Source: Chitinophagaceae bacterium (lineage in GTDB: Bacteria; Bacteroidota; Bacteroidia; Chitinophagales; Chitinophagaceae). From it: DNA of 64,000 nucleotides. Where the stretch lies: assembly GCA_016710935.1 (NCBI GenBank), contig JADJTY010000006.1, positions 1-64,000 of the forward strand, given 5' to 3'. The position numbers and the translations under genes are program-made. The notes under the pieces were generated by a model. That model saw only the letters and a list, made by a program, of their open reading frames with translations, made no database searches and was not told where the DNA came from. Of this stretch, positions 37,650 through 46,612 are shown in pieces. Every line of letters begins with the position of its first letter. The stretch's first letter is position 1.

Positions 37650-40415
37650 ATGCCAAAACTCACTGCAATATGTTTCGCGGTATTATTTTTTTCTCTTAAA
37701 TCACAAGCTCAAACCATTTCCGTAACCGGTGCAGTTGAAGATACCAGCAATCAAAAAGGCGTTGTAAATGCTGTTGTGGCGCTGCTTTCGGCCAAAGATT
37801 CGGTATTGTACAAATTTGTACGTACCGATGCAAACGGGAAATATTATTTAAAAAATCTTAAGGCGGGAGATTATATTGTAATGACAACCCACCCGTATTA
37901 TGCTGATGTGATCTTTAACCTTGGGCTAAAAGATGCAGCAACAGCTATTCCCAACATCGCACTTACATCCAAAAGCAAATTACTGGAAGAAATAATTGTT
38001 AAAACCGGAACCCCCATCAAGATCAAAGGAGACACTACAGTATATACGGCAGATAGTTTTAAAGTAAGAGCAGGTGCCAATGTAGAAGAGCTTTTAAAAA
38101 AATTACCGGGCATACAGGTTGATAAGGATGGCAAGATAACTGCTATGGGTGAACAGGTGAAAAAGGTATTGGTAGATGGTGAAGAATTTTTTGGAGATGA
38201 CCCGGGTATCGCCACGAAAAATTTAAGAGCCGATATTGTTAAAGAAGTAGAAGTATTTGATAAAAAAAGCGACCAGGCAGCATTTACAGGTATTGATGAT
38301 GGCGTAAAAGATAAAACCATTAACCTGAAACTGAAAGACAATGCCAAAAAAGGTTATTTTGGCAAAGCCGAAGGCGGAACTGATTTCAAGAACTTTTACA
38401 ACAACAGTGTTATGGCCAATGCTTTTAAAGGAAAGCGAAAAATGGCTGCTTATGGCATTATGAGTAACACCGGTCAAACCAACCTGGATTGGGAAGACCA
38501 GAATAATTATGGAGGAGGAATGGGAGATAATATGGTTATGAGTGAGGGTGGAGAAATTATAGGGTTTAATTCAGGTGATGGAGATAATTATTACGGCGGC
38601 CGCAGCGGCATTCCGCAAAACTGGAATGGTGGCCTGCACTACAGTAATAAATTCAATGACAACAAACAGATACTGAACACTGGCTACAAAATTTCAAAAG
38701 TGAACAGCCCCAGCGGTGAAAGAAATTACACAACTAATTTTGTGGGAGATTCTTCTTTTTCATCAAACAAAATAACCAGCGGTTTTTCATCCAAACTGAA
38801 ACAAAGCCTTAACGTTGGTTTTGAAACCAATATTGATTCTTCCAACTCGCTGAAATTTACAGCCAGGGGAAACCTGCACAATACAAGATCCAGCAGTACC
38901 TATGACCTACAGTCTTTAAATTCCAAATCTTTACTCATAAACAACAGCAGTCGCACAACCAACAGCACAATAGATAATACGGCACTCAATACCAACCTGC
39001 TTTGGAAACATAAATTTAAAAAACTGGCCCGTACACTTACCATCAATGCCAGCTACAACATGAACAGTTCCACCTCCGATAGTTATCTCTTTTCAAAAAA
39101 TGAATTCTACAATAATGGAATACCCTACCAGACAGACACTACTGACCAGGAGAATAAGCGGGAAAACAAATCGAATACTTTTGCCACCACCATTACTTAT
39201 ACAGAGCCGCTTGCAAAAGACTTCTTTATGTCATTAACATACAACTACAGCAATTCTAACAATTTCAATGACAGGTTTACCTACGAAAAGGATTTCAACC
39301 TGAAATATACAGTGCGCATTGACTCACTGAGTAATTCTTTTTTGTTTAAACAGGTAAACAACAGGCCGGGCATCAACCTCCGGGTAGTGAAAAAGAAATA
39401 CAACTATAGTATAGGCACATCAGTCTCCTTTAATCATTTTGAACAAAATAACCGTACTACAAACCTATTACGGAAATATAATTTCATCAACTTCTTTCCC
39501 AATGCAACTTACTATAAAAAATTAAGTGGTTATGGTGGTATACGTGCCAATTACAACGGATCTTCCAACGCACCTACGCTTGATCAGTTGCAGCCCATTG
39601 TTGACAATTCCGATCCTTTATACCAATATGTGGGCAATCCGGATCTTAAACAATCTTTCAGGCACAATATAAACCTGAGTTATAATTTTTACAATGTGCT
39701 TAAAGAAAAAGGTATGTGGGCAAATATTTACGGAGGGTTAACACAAAACGCATTTGTAAACCAAAGTACCATTGACAACACCGGTAAAACGATTTCCAAA
39801 ACGGTTAATGCCAACGGCAATTATAATTTTGGCCTGTACTCAGACTATAACTTTAAATGGAAGAAGCCTGATATCCGGATCTCATTCGGGCCCAATGCTA
39901 ATATTTCCAGGAACATAACCTTCATTAATGGTCAAAGAGCAGTAAATACCAATACCAATTATGGTTTCAATTTTGGAATAAGTAAACAAAAAGAAAAGAA
40001 ATATGAATTTTCACTTAACCCCGGGATCAGCTGGGTTAATGCTAAAAATTCAATAAGTTCTGCTGCTTCAGCTAATTACTGGCAGGTGGGTGTTCGGGGA
40101 GATGTAGAAATTACTTTTCTGAAAAAATTCAGGTTTGAAACGGATGTAAATTATAAAGCAAAACAAAAAGATCCCCGTTTTCCTTCCAAAAACCAATTCA
40201 CCATTTGGAATGCTTCTTTAACCCGTTTTATATATAAAGAAGTGCTCGAAGCTTCGGTTTCGGTAAATGATATCTTAAACGAAAACCGTGGTTACGAAAG
40301 AACGTTTAATGATTACCGTTATACTGAAACATTTTACAATACATTGAAAAGGTTCTGGATGGTAACCCTTACCTGGAATTTTTCGAAGAATGGTAAACCA
40401 ACCAATGATTTTTAA
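37650..40415 (+). CDS. Outer-membrane beta-barrel protein, TonB-receptor-like
   Basis: 921 residues. Signal peptide MPKLTAICFAVLFFSLKSQA. A carboxypeptidase-regulatory-like domain lies at about 24-105 ('VTGAVEDTSNQKGVVNAVVALLSAKD', 'TDANGKYYLKNLKAGDYIV'), then a plug-like region near 110-220 ('EELLKKLPGIQVDKDGKITAMGEQVKKVLVDGEEFFGDDP'). The rest is a long Asn/Tyr/Ser-rich barrel of the 'outer membrane protein beta-barrel' (OMP_b-brl_3) family, ending 'RFWMVTLTWNFSKNGKPTNDF'. Cargo unknown. It sits 20 bases before a GLPGLI gene, its usual partner in Bacteroidota. Not SusC: no SusD gene adjacent. Confidence 0.88.
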   Translation: MPKLTAICFAVLFFSLKSQAQTISVTGAVEDTSNQKGVVNAVVALLSAKDSVLYKFVRTDANGKYYLKNLKAGDYIVMTTHPYYADVIFNLGLKDAATAIPNIALTSKSKLLEEIIVKTGTPIKIKGDTTVYTADSFKVRAGANVEELLKKLPGIQVDKDGKITAMGEQVKKVLVDGEEFFGDDPGIATKNLRADIVKEVEVFDKKSDQAAFTGIDDGVKDKTINLKLKDNAKKGYFGKAEGGTDFKNFYNNSVMANAFKGKRKMAAYGIMSNTGQTNLDWEDQNNYGGGMGDNMVMSEGGEIIGFNSGDGDNYYGGRSGIPQNWNGGLHYSNKFNDNKQILNTGYKISKVNSPSGERNYTTNFVGDSSFSSNKITSGFSSKLKQSLNVGFETNIDSSNSLKFTARGNLHNTRSSSTYDLQSLNSKSLLINNSSRTTNSTIDNTALNTNLLWKHKFKKLARTLTINASYNMNSSTSDSYLFSKNEFYNNGIPYQTDTTDQENKRENKSNTFATTITYTEPLAKDFFMSLTYNYSNSNNFNDRFTYEKDFNLKYTVRIDSLSNSFLFKQVNNRPGINLRVVKKKYNYSIGTSVSFNHFEQNNRTTNLLRKYNFINFFPNATYYKKLSGYGGIRANYNGSSNAPTLDQLQPIVDNSDPLYQYVGNPDLKQSFRHNINLSYNFYNVLKEKGMWANIYGGLTQNAFVNQSTIDNTGKTISKTVNANGNYNFGLYSDYNFKWKKPDIRISFGPNANISRNITFINGQRAVNTNTNYGFNFGISKQKEKKYEFSLNPGISWVNAKNSISSAASANYWQVGVRGDVEITFLKKFRFETDVNYKAKQKDPRFPSKNQFTIWNASLTRFIYKEVLEASVSVNDILNENRGYERTFNDYRYTETFYNTLKRFWMVTLTWNFSKNGKPTNDF

Positions 40416-40435
40416 ATGATAACCAAACTGATTGT

Positions 40436-41158
40436 ATGAAATATATTTTTTGCATAGCTTTTATATGGTGCTTTAAAACTACGGCGGCACAGGTCTTTAT
40501 TGATAAGGGGATGATAGAATACGAAGTAAAAGTGAATAATCATAAAGCCATGGGAGAAGGTACCTGGGCCGACATGATGAAGGACAGGATACCAAAATTC
40601 TCAGGCAGTTATTACCAGCTTACATTTAATACCGATAAAAGCATTTACCTGTTTAACCGCAAAGACGAAAAGACCAAGTCGCCCTGGGGAGGTGAAGGCG
40701 AAGATAATGTGTGGTATAATGATTATAAAAGCGAAAGTTTTGTACAGCAGAAGTCAGTTTTTGGCGATACTTATATTTTAAGCGACAGCCTGATCAGGAT
40801 CGACTGGAAGATGACCAATGAAACCAGGGAGATTGCAGGATTTAACTGCAGAAAGGCAGTTGGTAAACTATTCGACAGTGTGTATGTATTTGCTTTTTAT
40901 ACCGATGAAATTACCGTTAGCGGCGGTCCTATGGGGTTACATGGTTTGCCGGGAATGATATTGGGCGTTACCATTCCACGTATGTTCAGCAGTTGGGTGG
41001 CAACGAAGCTTCAAATAAACGGTGTTAATTACAATGCGCTGAATCCTCCCTCCAAAGGCAAAAAGAAAAAGGCAAAAGAACTGCAGGAAACCGCCGAAAA
41101 AGTTACCAAAGACTGGGGCAGCTGGGGCCAACAGGCAATTTGGGGAATATTTTTGTAA
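40436..41158 (+). CDS. GLPGLI family protein
   Basis: 240 residues with signal peptide (MKYIFCIAFIWCFKTTAAQ). The family signature appears as 'GPMGLHGLPGMILGV' near residue 165, with the preceding 'REIAGFNCRKAVGKL' and 'VYVFAFYTDEI'. A Lys-rich segment ('PSKGKKKKAKELQE') precedes the C-terminus 'GQQAIWGIFL'. GLPGLI proteins are periplasmic, of unknown role, and nearly always next to an OMP_b-brl_3 barrel such as the one here; linked function is inferred from that. The hairpin array begins only about 13 bases after its stop codon. Confidence 0.88.
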   Translation: MKYIFCIAFIWCFKTTAAQVFIDKGMIEYEVKVNNHKAMGEGTWADMMKDRIPKFSGSYYQLTFNTDKSIYLFNRKDEKTKSPWGGEGEDNVWYNDYKSESFVQQKSVFGDTYILSDSLIRIDWKMTNETREIAGFNCRKAVGKLFDSVYVFAFYTDEITVSGGPMGLHGLPGMILGVTIPRMFSSWVATKLQINGVNYNALNPPSKGKKKKAKELQETAEKVTKDWGSWGQQAIWGIFL

Positions 41159-41187
41159 GAGTCGATATTTGATGCCCATCGTTAGTA

Positions 41188-41317
41188 TTTCGATGGGCTA
41201 CACCCATCGTTTGTTTCGATGGGCTACACCCATCGTTTGTTTCGATGGGCTACACCCATCGTTTGTTTCGATGGGCTACACCCATCGTTTGTTTCGATGG
41301 GCTACACCCATCGTTTG
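41188..41317. repeat. Five perfect tandem copies of a 26-bp hairpin unit
   Basis: Units start at 41188, 41214, 41240, 41266 and 41292. Each holds the hairpin CGATGGG-CTACA-CCCATCG and a TTTG spacer. All five copies read identically. A half-unit (GATGCCCATCGTT) precedes at 41171. A related single hairpin lies at 41958-41981. Confidence 0.92.
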
Positions 41318-41325
41318 TATATATT

Positions 41326-41452
41326 GCCCTTTCAGGGCTGTTTTTGTAATTAGTAGACGAATAATTTTTACTGCCCTGAAAGGGCGTGATATGTTAACGT
41401 CCCGTGCAGCGGGACGTTACTAAAAACCATCAAACCCAAGCCCTGAAAGGGC
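41326..41452. repeat. GCCCTTTCAGGGC-type palindromes, left side of the transposase
   Basis: GCCCTTTCAGGGC (41326-41338), its reverse complement GCCCTGAAAGGGC (41373-41385 and 41440-41452) and a different palindrome AACGTCCC/GGGACGTT (41396-41418). Confidence 0.85.
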
Positions 41453-41459
41453 GATATAC

Positions 41460-41912
41460 TTAATCCCACACATATCTTTCATCATATTCTACATTATATT
41501 TTTTTAGAAATGCCCTGTATTCATCCTGAAATGTTTTTTTACTATGATGTTCATGCTGATTAGCGATGTATGCAACCACTTTATCTACTTCTGATGGATT
41601 AACAGAGAATGCTCCATACCCATCCTGCCAGTAAAAGTTTTTCAGAAACTCATCTTTTGTTTTCATCCACTTTGATGAATGAGATTTTATTTCCTCCAAT
41701 AGTTTCATCAACGCAATTTTTTTCGATAGCATACAGAGGATATGAATGTGGTCTGTGTAGCCACCCACTTTTATCGGCTGGCATTCTAAATTTTTACAGA
41801 TGCCTCCAAGGTAACTATGAAGTTCATGTTCATATTGTGGAAGAATGATTGGCTGGCGATGCTTTGTACTGAATACAAGGTGGATGTAATTTTTTACCAG
41901 TGATTGTCCCAT
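41460..41912 (-). CDS. REP-associated (IS200-like) Y1 transposase
   Basis: 150 residues, one domain, the size of TnpA of IS200/IS605 and of RAYT proteins. The HUH motif is H55-I-H57 in 'GGYTDHIHILC'. The catalytic tyrosine is Y115 in 'VVAYIANQHEHH', with the helper Gln at 119 (YIxxQ). 'FYWQDGYGAF' and the C-terminal 'FLKKYNVEYDERYVWD' match the common Bacteroidota subgroup. Catalytic residues are all present, so it may be active. Such enzymes cut and rejoin single-stranded DNA at hairpins (family). The start codon lies 15 bases from a GCCCTTTCAGGGC palindrome and the stop eight bases from another. Confidence 0.9.
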   Translation of the reverse strand: MGQSLVKNYIHLVFSTKHRQPIILPQYEHELHSYLGGICKNLECQPIKVGGYTDHIHILCMLSKKIALMKLLEEIKSHSSKWMKTKDEFLKNFYWQDGYGAFSVNPSEVDKVVAYIANQHEHHSKKTFQDEYRAFLKKYNVEYDERYVWD

Positions 41913-41926
41913 GGGTGTTAAATTAC

Positions 41927-42004
41927 GCCCTTTCAGGGCTTGTTAAGAACATTGTCTTTTCGATGGGCTATGCCCATCGTTATCCGCTAATGCCCTTTAA
42001 GGGC
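41927..42004. repeat. Hairpin repeats on the right side of the transposase
   Basis: GCCCTTTCAGGGC (41927-41939), a single CGATGGG-CTATG-CCCATCG hairpin (41961-41979, with TTT before and TT after as in the array) and GCCCTTTAAGGGC (41992-42004). Confidence 0.85.
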
Positions 42005-42088
42005 TGTAATAAAAGATCGTTTAATGAGCCACGATTTGAATTAAAAAAGAAAATATCAGCAGCACCATTCAAAACTGATACCCCTTCA

Positions 42089-43366
42089 TTAAATCACAAA
42101 ACCATCCGGTATAATTGCTCTTTTTTTAAGCACTACAATGCCATCTTTAACTGCATACAAAGCATGGTCGGTATCCTGTAAATGTGCACCGCCGGTAATG
42201 CTTACATTGTTGCCAATGCGGCAATCTTTATCTATGATGGCATTCTCAATACGGCAATTTTCACCAATGCCCAGTTTAGGAATATTTCTTTCGAGTGAAT
42301 GTGCCATTTCCGGAATGGTTTCATAATAATCGCTGCCCATGATGTAAGAACTGATGATCTCGGTTCCCTTACCGATCCTTGTTCTGATACCAATTACACT
42401 GCTCACGATCCTGGATGCATCAATGATCGAACCTTCGGCAAGGATACTGTGTTCAACCTGGGTATTCCCTATTTTCATAGGGGGCAACATACGGGCACGG
42501 CTGAAAATAGCCCGGGTGTTATCAAATAAATTAAACGGGGGAATCTCCAGAGTTAAAGCCAGGTTGGCTTCATAAAAAGAATAAATATTTCCAATGTCTG
42601 TCCAATAACCATCATACTGAAAACTCACTACTTTTTTGGTGTTGATAGAATCCGGAATGATCTCTTTTCCAAAATCAGTAGCGTCTTTTTTATCTACCAG
42701 TAATTCATCAAAAAGCATTTTTCGGTTAAAGATATAAATACCCATGGATGCCAGGTATTTACGGCCCTGCAACTGCATTTCATCACCGGTATCACTTTCC
42801 CATTGACCTAATAATTCCTTAGCGGGCTTTTCAATAAATGAGGTTATTAAATTGTCTTCATTGGCTTTTAATATGCCAAATTCTGGTGCTTCACGGTCGC
42901 CAACGGGAATGGTAGCAATAGAAATATCGGCACCCTTTGCAATATGGTTTTCAAACATTTCCCGGAAGTCCATCTGGTAAAGCTGGTCACCGCTTAAAAT
43001 TAATACATACTCAAAATCGTTGTTCTGTATATGCTTTAACGATTGCCTAACGGCATCGGCTGTACCCTGGAACCATCCGAGGCTGTCCGGAGTTTGTTCA
43101 GCAGCCAGGATATCTACAAATCCGCTGCTGAAAGCGCTGAACTGGTATGCATTCTTTATGTGTTTATTCAAAGAGGCAGAGTTGTACTGTGTAAGTACAA
43201 ACATGCGGTTGATACTGGAATTGATGCAATTGGAAATGGGTATATCCACCAAACGGTATTTACCACCAATGGGAACAGCGGGCTTGCTACGTGTTGAGGT
43301 AAGTGGATATAAGCGGCTTCCGGCGCCACCTCCAAGAATTACTGCTATTACTGATGTGCTGATCAT
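42089..43366 (-). CDS. glgC: Glucose-1-phosphate adenylyltransferase
   Basis: 425 residues. It makes ADP-glucose from ATP and glucose-1-phosphate, the committed step of glycogen synthesis. The N-terminal nucleotidyltransferase domain opens with 'VILGGGAGSRLYPLTSTRSKPAVPIGGKYRLVDIPISNC'. 'VLILSGDQLYQMDF' and 'FIEKPAKE' follow. The C-terminal half is a left-handed beta-helix of hexapeptides ('GIRTRIGKGTEIISSYIMG', 'NCRIENAIIDKDCRIGNNVSITGG'). Six bases separate it from glgA upstream on the same strand, so glgA-glgC is an operon. The downstream side faces the transposase unit. Confidence 0.95.
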   Translation of the reverse strand: MISTSVIAVILGGGAGSRLYPLTSTRSKPAVPIGGKYRLVDIPISNCINSSINRMFVLTQYNSASLNKHIKNAYQFSAFSSGFVDILAAEQTPDSLGWFQGTADAVRQSLKHIQNNDFEYVLILSGDQLYQMDFREMFENHIAKGADISIATIPVGDREAPEFGILKANEDNLITSFIEKPAKELLGQWESDTGDEMQLQGRKYLASMGIYIFNRKMLFDELLVDKKDATDFGKEIIPDSINTKKVVSFQYDGYWTDIGNIYSFYEANLALTLEIPPFNLFDNTRAIFSRARMLPPMKIGNTQVEHSILAEGSIIDASRIVSSVIGIRTRIGKGTEIISSYIMGSDYYETIPEMAHSLERNIPKLGIGENCRIENAIIDKDCRIGNNVSITGGAHLQDTDHALYAVKDGIVVLKKRAIIPDGFVI

Positions 43367-43372
43367 ACAATT

Positions 43373-44794
43373 TTATTTAAGCTGAATTGAGTTATATAAG
43401 TCGATATATTTTGCGGCACTTTTTTCCCAACTGTTGTCAATCTCCATGATCTGTGTTCTCAGTTCGGTCATTTTTTCTTTATCATCATACAGTTCAACCG
43501 CACGATGTATGGAATAAGTGATATCCCAAACGCTGGCATGATTAAAACGGATGCCAAAGCCATCTTGCTCTCCAAAATCTATTACTGTATCTTTTAAACC
43601 ACCAGTGCTTCTTACAATCGGTATGGTGCCATAACGCAATGCATACATCTGGTTTAATCCACAGGGCTCTACCCTGCTGGGCATTAAAAGGAAATCGGCG
43701 CCGGCATACATCTGGTGCGACAATTTTTCATTGTACCCTATTTTTGAATTGTAGAATCCTGCATAGCCTTCATTTAAATAAGTCAGATGATCTTCAACCC
43801 TTTTATCGCCACTGCCCAGGATCAAAAAATTCATTCTTTTACCCAACTGGCTTATAGAATCGGTGATGGCCTGTGGTAATAGGTCAGCTGCTTTTTCACC
43901 AACCAGTCTGCCAATGTAAATAAAGAGTGGTAACTTATCATCCAGCTTAAAATCCTTGCAAAGTTTTTTCTTGTTTAATTTTTTACCGTGTGCTGCATCT
44001 TTAATGGAGAAATTATCCAGGATATAGGTATCCGTTTCCGGGTTCCAGACAACCGTATCAATACCATTCAGTATACCTGATGATTTTGCCCTTTCCATTC
44101 TGAATAATCCTTCCAGACCATTAGCTTTTTGAGTGAGTTCTTCCATATAACTTGGGCTAACGGTAGTTACCCTGTCGGCACATTTTACAGCACAGGCCAA
44201 TGGGTTTATGGTATTATTCCATTCTAATAAACCTCCCTGCCAGCTATCCCAGGCAGGTATATAATTACTGTTATCCCAACTCATCCAGCCCTGGTACTGT
44301 GCATTGTGAATGGTAAGAATGGTGGGTACTGCTGCCAGGTGGCGGTAATCATAACAGTTACGCATCATAAACGGAATAAGTCCGGTATGATGATCGTGTA
44401 CGTGTACAGCATCGGGCCTGTGCTCCCAGTGGCTTAGCCAGTCTACCACAGCAATCTGAAATGCGGTGAAGCGTTCTGTATCATCATCATAGCTGTATAC
44501 ATTTTCACGGTCAAGTAATCCGTAAATATCAACACAGTACAGATCAAAATCCAGCTTATTGGTTTTTTCTTTGATGATGGTGTATTCAAAATGAGCATCT
44601 CCCATCATAAAACCGCCTTTGTGTTCAACATTCCACTCATTTTCGTACAAAAATTTTGTACGATGCATGGGCACCACCACTTTGGCAATATGACCAAGCT
44701 GTTGCTGGTATTTGGGTAATGTGCCAACAACATCAGCAAGCCCTCCAACTTTTGCATACGGGTAACATTCGGCACTAACGTGTAAAATCTCCAT
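43373..44794 (-). CDS. glgA: Glycogen synthase (ADP-glucose type)
   Basis: 473 residues from ATG 44794 (MEILHVSAECYPYAKVGGLADVVGTLP), a GT5 enzyme that elongates alpha-1,4-glucan with ADP-glucose. The KxGGL sugar-nucleotide motif is at about 15-19. The second domain shows 'PLFIYIGRLVGEKAADLLPQAI', 'LLMPSRVEPCGLNQMYALRYGTIPIVRSTGGLKDTV' (the E-x7-E region). The in-frame ATG at 44842 would add 16 residues unlike the family. It heads the glgA-glgC operon and is divergent from the sugar transporter gene. Confidence 0.93.
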   Translation of the reverse strand: MEILHVSAECYPYAKVGGLADVVGTLPKYQQQLGHIAKVVVPMHRTKFLYENEWNVEHKGGFMMGDAHFEYTIIKEKTNKLDFDLYCVDIYGLLDRENVYSYDDDTERFTAFQIAVVDWLSHWEHRPDAVHVHDHHTGLIPFMMRNCYDYRHLAAVPTILTIHNAQYQGWMSWDNSNYIPAWDSWQGGLLEWNNTINPLACAVKCADRVTTVSPSYMEELTQKANGLEGLFRMERAKSSGILNGIDTVVWNPETDTYILDNFSIKDAAHGKKLNKKKLCKDFKLDDKLPLFIYIGRLVGEKAADLLPQAITDSISQLGKRMNFLILGSGDKRVEDHLTYLNEGYAGFYNSKIGYNEKLSHQMYAGADFLLMPSRVEPCGLNQMYALRYGTIPIVRSTGGLKDTVIDFGEQDGFGIRFNHASVWDITYSIHRAVELYDDKEKMTELRTQIMEIDNSWEKSAAKYIDLYNSIQLK

Positions 44795-44906
44795 ACTTTT
44801 TTTATTGCCGTTCAATTTACCAATCATTTTGATGCAAACCAATTGAATTGAAATATTTTTCGCAATGATTTATTTATTCTATTTTCATCAGCTAAAAATT
44901 AACGAT

Positions 44907-46601
44907 ATGCCAACCGACCAAAACGATTTAATAACTCCATTGGAAAAACAAGGTTTAAAAGAAACAAATTATGGTGCATTGGGTACTTTAGTTACTGTTT
45001 TCTTTTTTTGGGGATTTATTGCTGCCGGAAACAGTGTGTTTATTCCTTTCTGTAAACATTATTTTAACCTGGATCAGTTTCAAAGCCAGTTAATAGATTT
45101 TGCTTTTTACACGGCTTATTATATTGGCGCATTGATGCTGTTTGCCTATGGAGCCTTTGGAGGTAAAGACCTGGTGGGCAAATGGGGTTATAAAAAAAGT
45201 ATTGTGTATGGCCTTCTTTTTTCTGCATTGGGTGCCGCAGCAATGATCATTGCTGTAAATGCAAACACATTTGCTGGTATGCTGGTTGGCTTATTTATTG
45301 TTGCATTAGGATTTTCGCTGCAACAAACAGCAGCACAACCTTTTGCTATTTCATTAGGCGATCCGGCAACAGGTACCAGCCGTGTTAACCTGGGTGGTGG
45401 TATTAATTCATTTGGTACTACCATTGGCCCCATAGTGGTTGCCATTGCACTGTTTGGCAGCACAGCAGCCATCACTGATGAACAAATAGCTGCATTGAGT
45501 TTAAGTAAAGTGATCATTCTTTATACCTGTGTTGGAGCATTATTTATCGGAGCTGCTGCACTTTTTTATTTTAGTAAAAAAGTACCTGCCGGTATTTCTG
45601 AAGAAAAAGTAGAAAGTGGTACCAAGGCATTATACACGCTGTTAATTATGACAGGGTTGCTTGTAATTATGTTTGTACCTGTTTTCAGCAGTTATAAAAC
45701 AGACCCTGCAACATTAGATGACGCTCAAAAACATGCGTTGGAATCTTATAGGTTAAAATGGTTACTGGGGGCTTTGGCTGTGGTAGTTGTTGGTTTACTG
45801 GCAGCTAATATGACTGCCAAGAAAAAATCAGCCGGATGGGGTGCCATGCAATATCCTCAGCTGGTATTGGGCATGTTGGCCATATTTGTTTATGTGGGTG
45901 TAGAAGTTGCCATTGGAAGTAATTTAAGCGAATTGCTCAAGCAACAGGATTTTGGCGGATTACAGTCTTCTGAAGCGGCCCCTTATATTTCCATGTATTG
46001 GGGAAGTTTGATGATTGGCCGCTGGGCAGGTGCAGTATCCGCTTTTAAATTGTCAGATAATGCTAAACTTTTATTACAGATCATTGTACCGTTGATTGCT
46101 TTTGGGGTTATTATTGGGGTAAACACCGTGGCTCAATATGATATGAAACCTTTGTATTATTATATTGTTTGTGTGTTAATTCAGATTGCAGCTTTTTACC
46201 TGAGCAAAAACAAACCGGCGAGAACTTTATTAATATTCAGCTTGCTTGCTGTTGTTGCCATGATCGTGGGTACTATGACAACGGGAACCATTGCCATTTA
46301 TGCTTTTTTAAGTGGTGGTTTATTCTGTTCAATTATGTGGCCATGTATTTTTACATTATCAATCGCAGGATTGGGAAAATATACAACGGAAGGTTCAGCA
46401 TTTTTGATCATGATGATCCTGGGAGGTGGTATCATACCTCCTATCCAGGGCAAGCTGGCAGATGTGATCGGTATTCATCAATCTTATTGGGTTTGCGTAA
46501 TATGTTTTGCTTACCTGGCGTTTTTTGCCATTGCAGTAAAAAGTATTTTAAAAAGGCAGGGCATTGATTACGATGCAGCTATTGAAGGCGGAGGCCATTA
46601 A
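44907..46601 (+). CDS. Sugar MFS transporter, FucP/GluP type
   Basis: 564 residues from ATG 44907, which gives MPTDQNDL. About 12-14 membrane helices of the FucP (fucose/glucose/galactose:H+ symporter) family: 'VFFFWGFIAAGNSVFIPFCKHYFNLDQFQSQLIDFAFYTAYYIGAL' and 'ALGFSLQQTAAQPFAISLGDPATGTSRVNLGGGINSFGTTIGP' are the family hallmarks. It is longer than E. coli FucP, with an extra mid-protein hydrophobic segment. Twelve bases before the ROK kinase, so co-transcribed; import plus phosphorylation of glucose or a related hexose is the likely joint task (inference). Confidence 0.9.
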   Translation: MPTDQNDLITPLEKQGLKETNYGALGTLVTVFFFWGFIAAGNSVFIPFCKHYFNLDQFQSQLIDFAFYTAYYIGALMLFAYGAFGGKDLVGKWGYKKSIVYGLLFSALGAAAMIIAVNANTFAGMLVGLFIVALGFSLQQTAAQPFAISLGDPATGTSRVNLGGGINSFGTTIGPIVVAIALFGSTAAITDEQIAALSLSKVIILYTCVGALFIGAAALFYFSKKVPAGISEEKVESGTKALYTLLIMTGLLVIMFVPVFSSYKTDPATLDDAQKHALESYRLKWLLGALAVVVVGLLAANMTAKKKSAGWGAMQYPQLVLGMLAIFVYVGVEVAIGSNLSELLKQQDFGGLQSSEAAPYISMYWGSLMIGRWAGAVSAFKLSDNAKLLLQIIVPLIAFGVIIGVNTVAQYDMKPLYYYIVCVLIQIAAFYLSKNKPARTLLIFSLLAVVAMIVGTMTTGTIAIYAFLSGGLFCSIMWPCIFTLSIAGLGKYTTEGSAFLIMMILGGGIIPPIQGKLADVIGIHQSYWVCVICFAYLAFFAIAVKSILKRQGIDYDAAIEGGGH

Positions 46602-46612
46602 AAAAAATAAAT

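Larger units (their letters stand above)
41171..42004. mobile_element. RAYT/IS200-like unit: Y1 transposase bracketed by hairpin repeats
   Basis: A 0.83-kb unit between the convergent GLPGLI and glgC genes. It consists of a tandem hairpin array, then GC palindromes, a single Y1 transposase gene on the minus strand, and on the other side the palindromes GCCCTTTCAGGGC and GCCCTTTAAGGGC plus one more CGATGGG/CCCATCG hairpin. There are no terminal inverted repeats like those of DDE elements and no tnpB. It resembles REP-associated tyrosine transposase loci (established concept), with the exact ends unknown. Confidence 0.65.

Noticed and set aside
41188..41317. Possible CRISPR array
   Set aside because: The 26-bp units follow each other directly without unique spacers, and no cas gene is present.
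41169..41423. ORF of 84 codons with repeated SMGYTHR/FRWATP peptides
   Set aside because: It is a read-through of the 26-bp hairpin array and the following palindromes; the periodic peptide is fully explained by the repeat, and no domain or start signal supports a gene.
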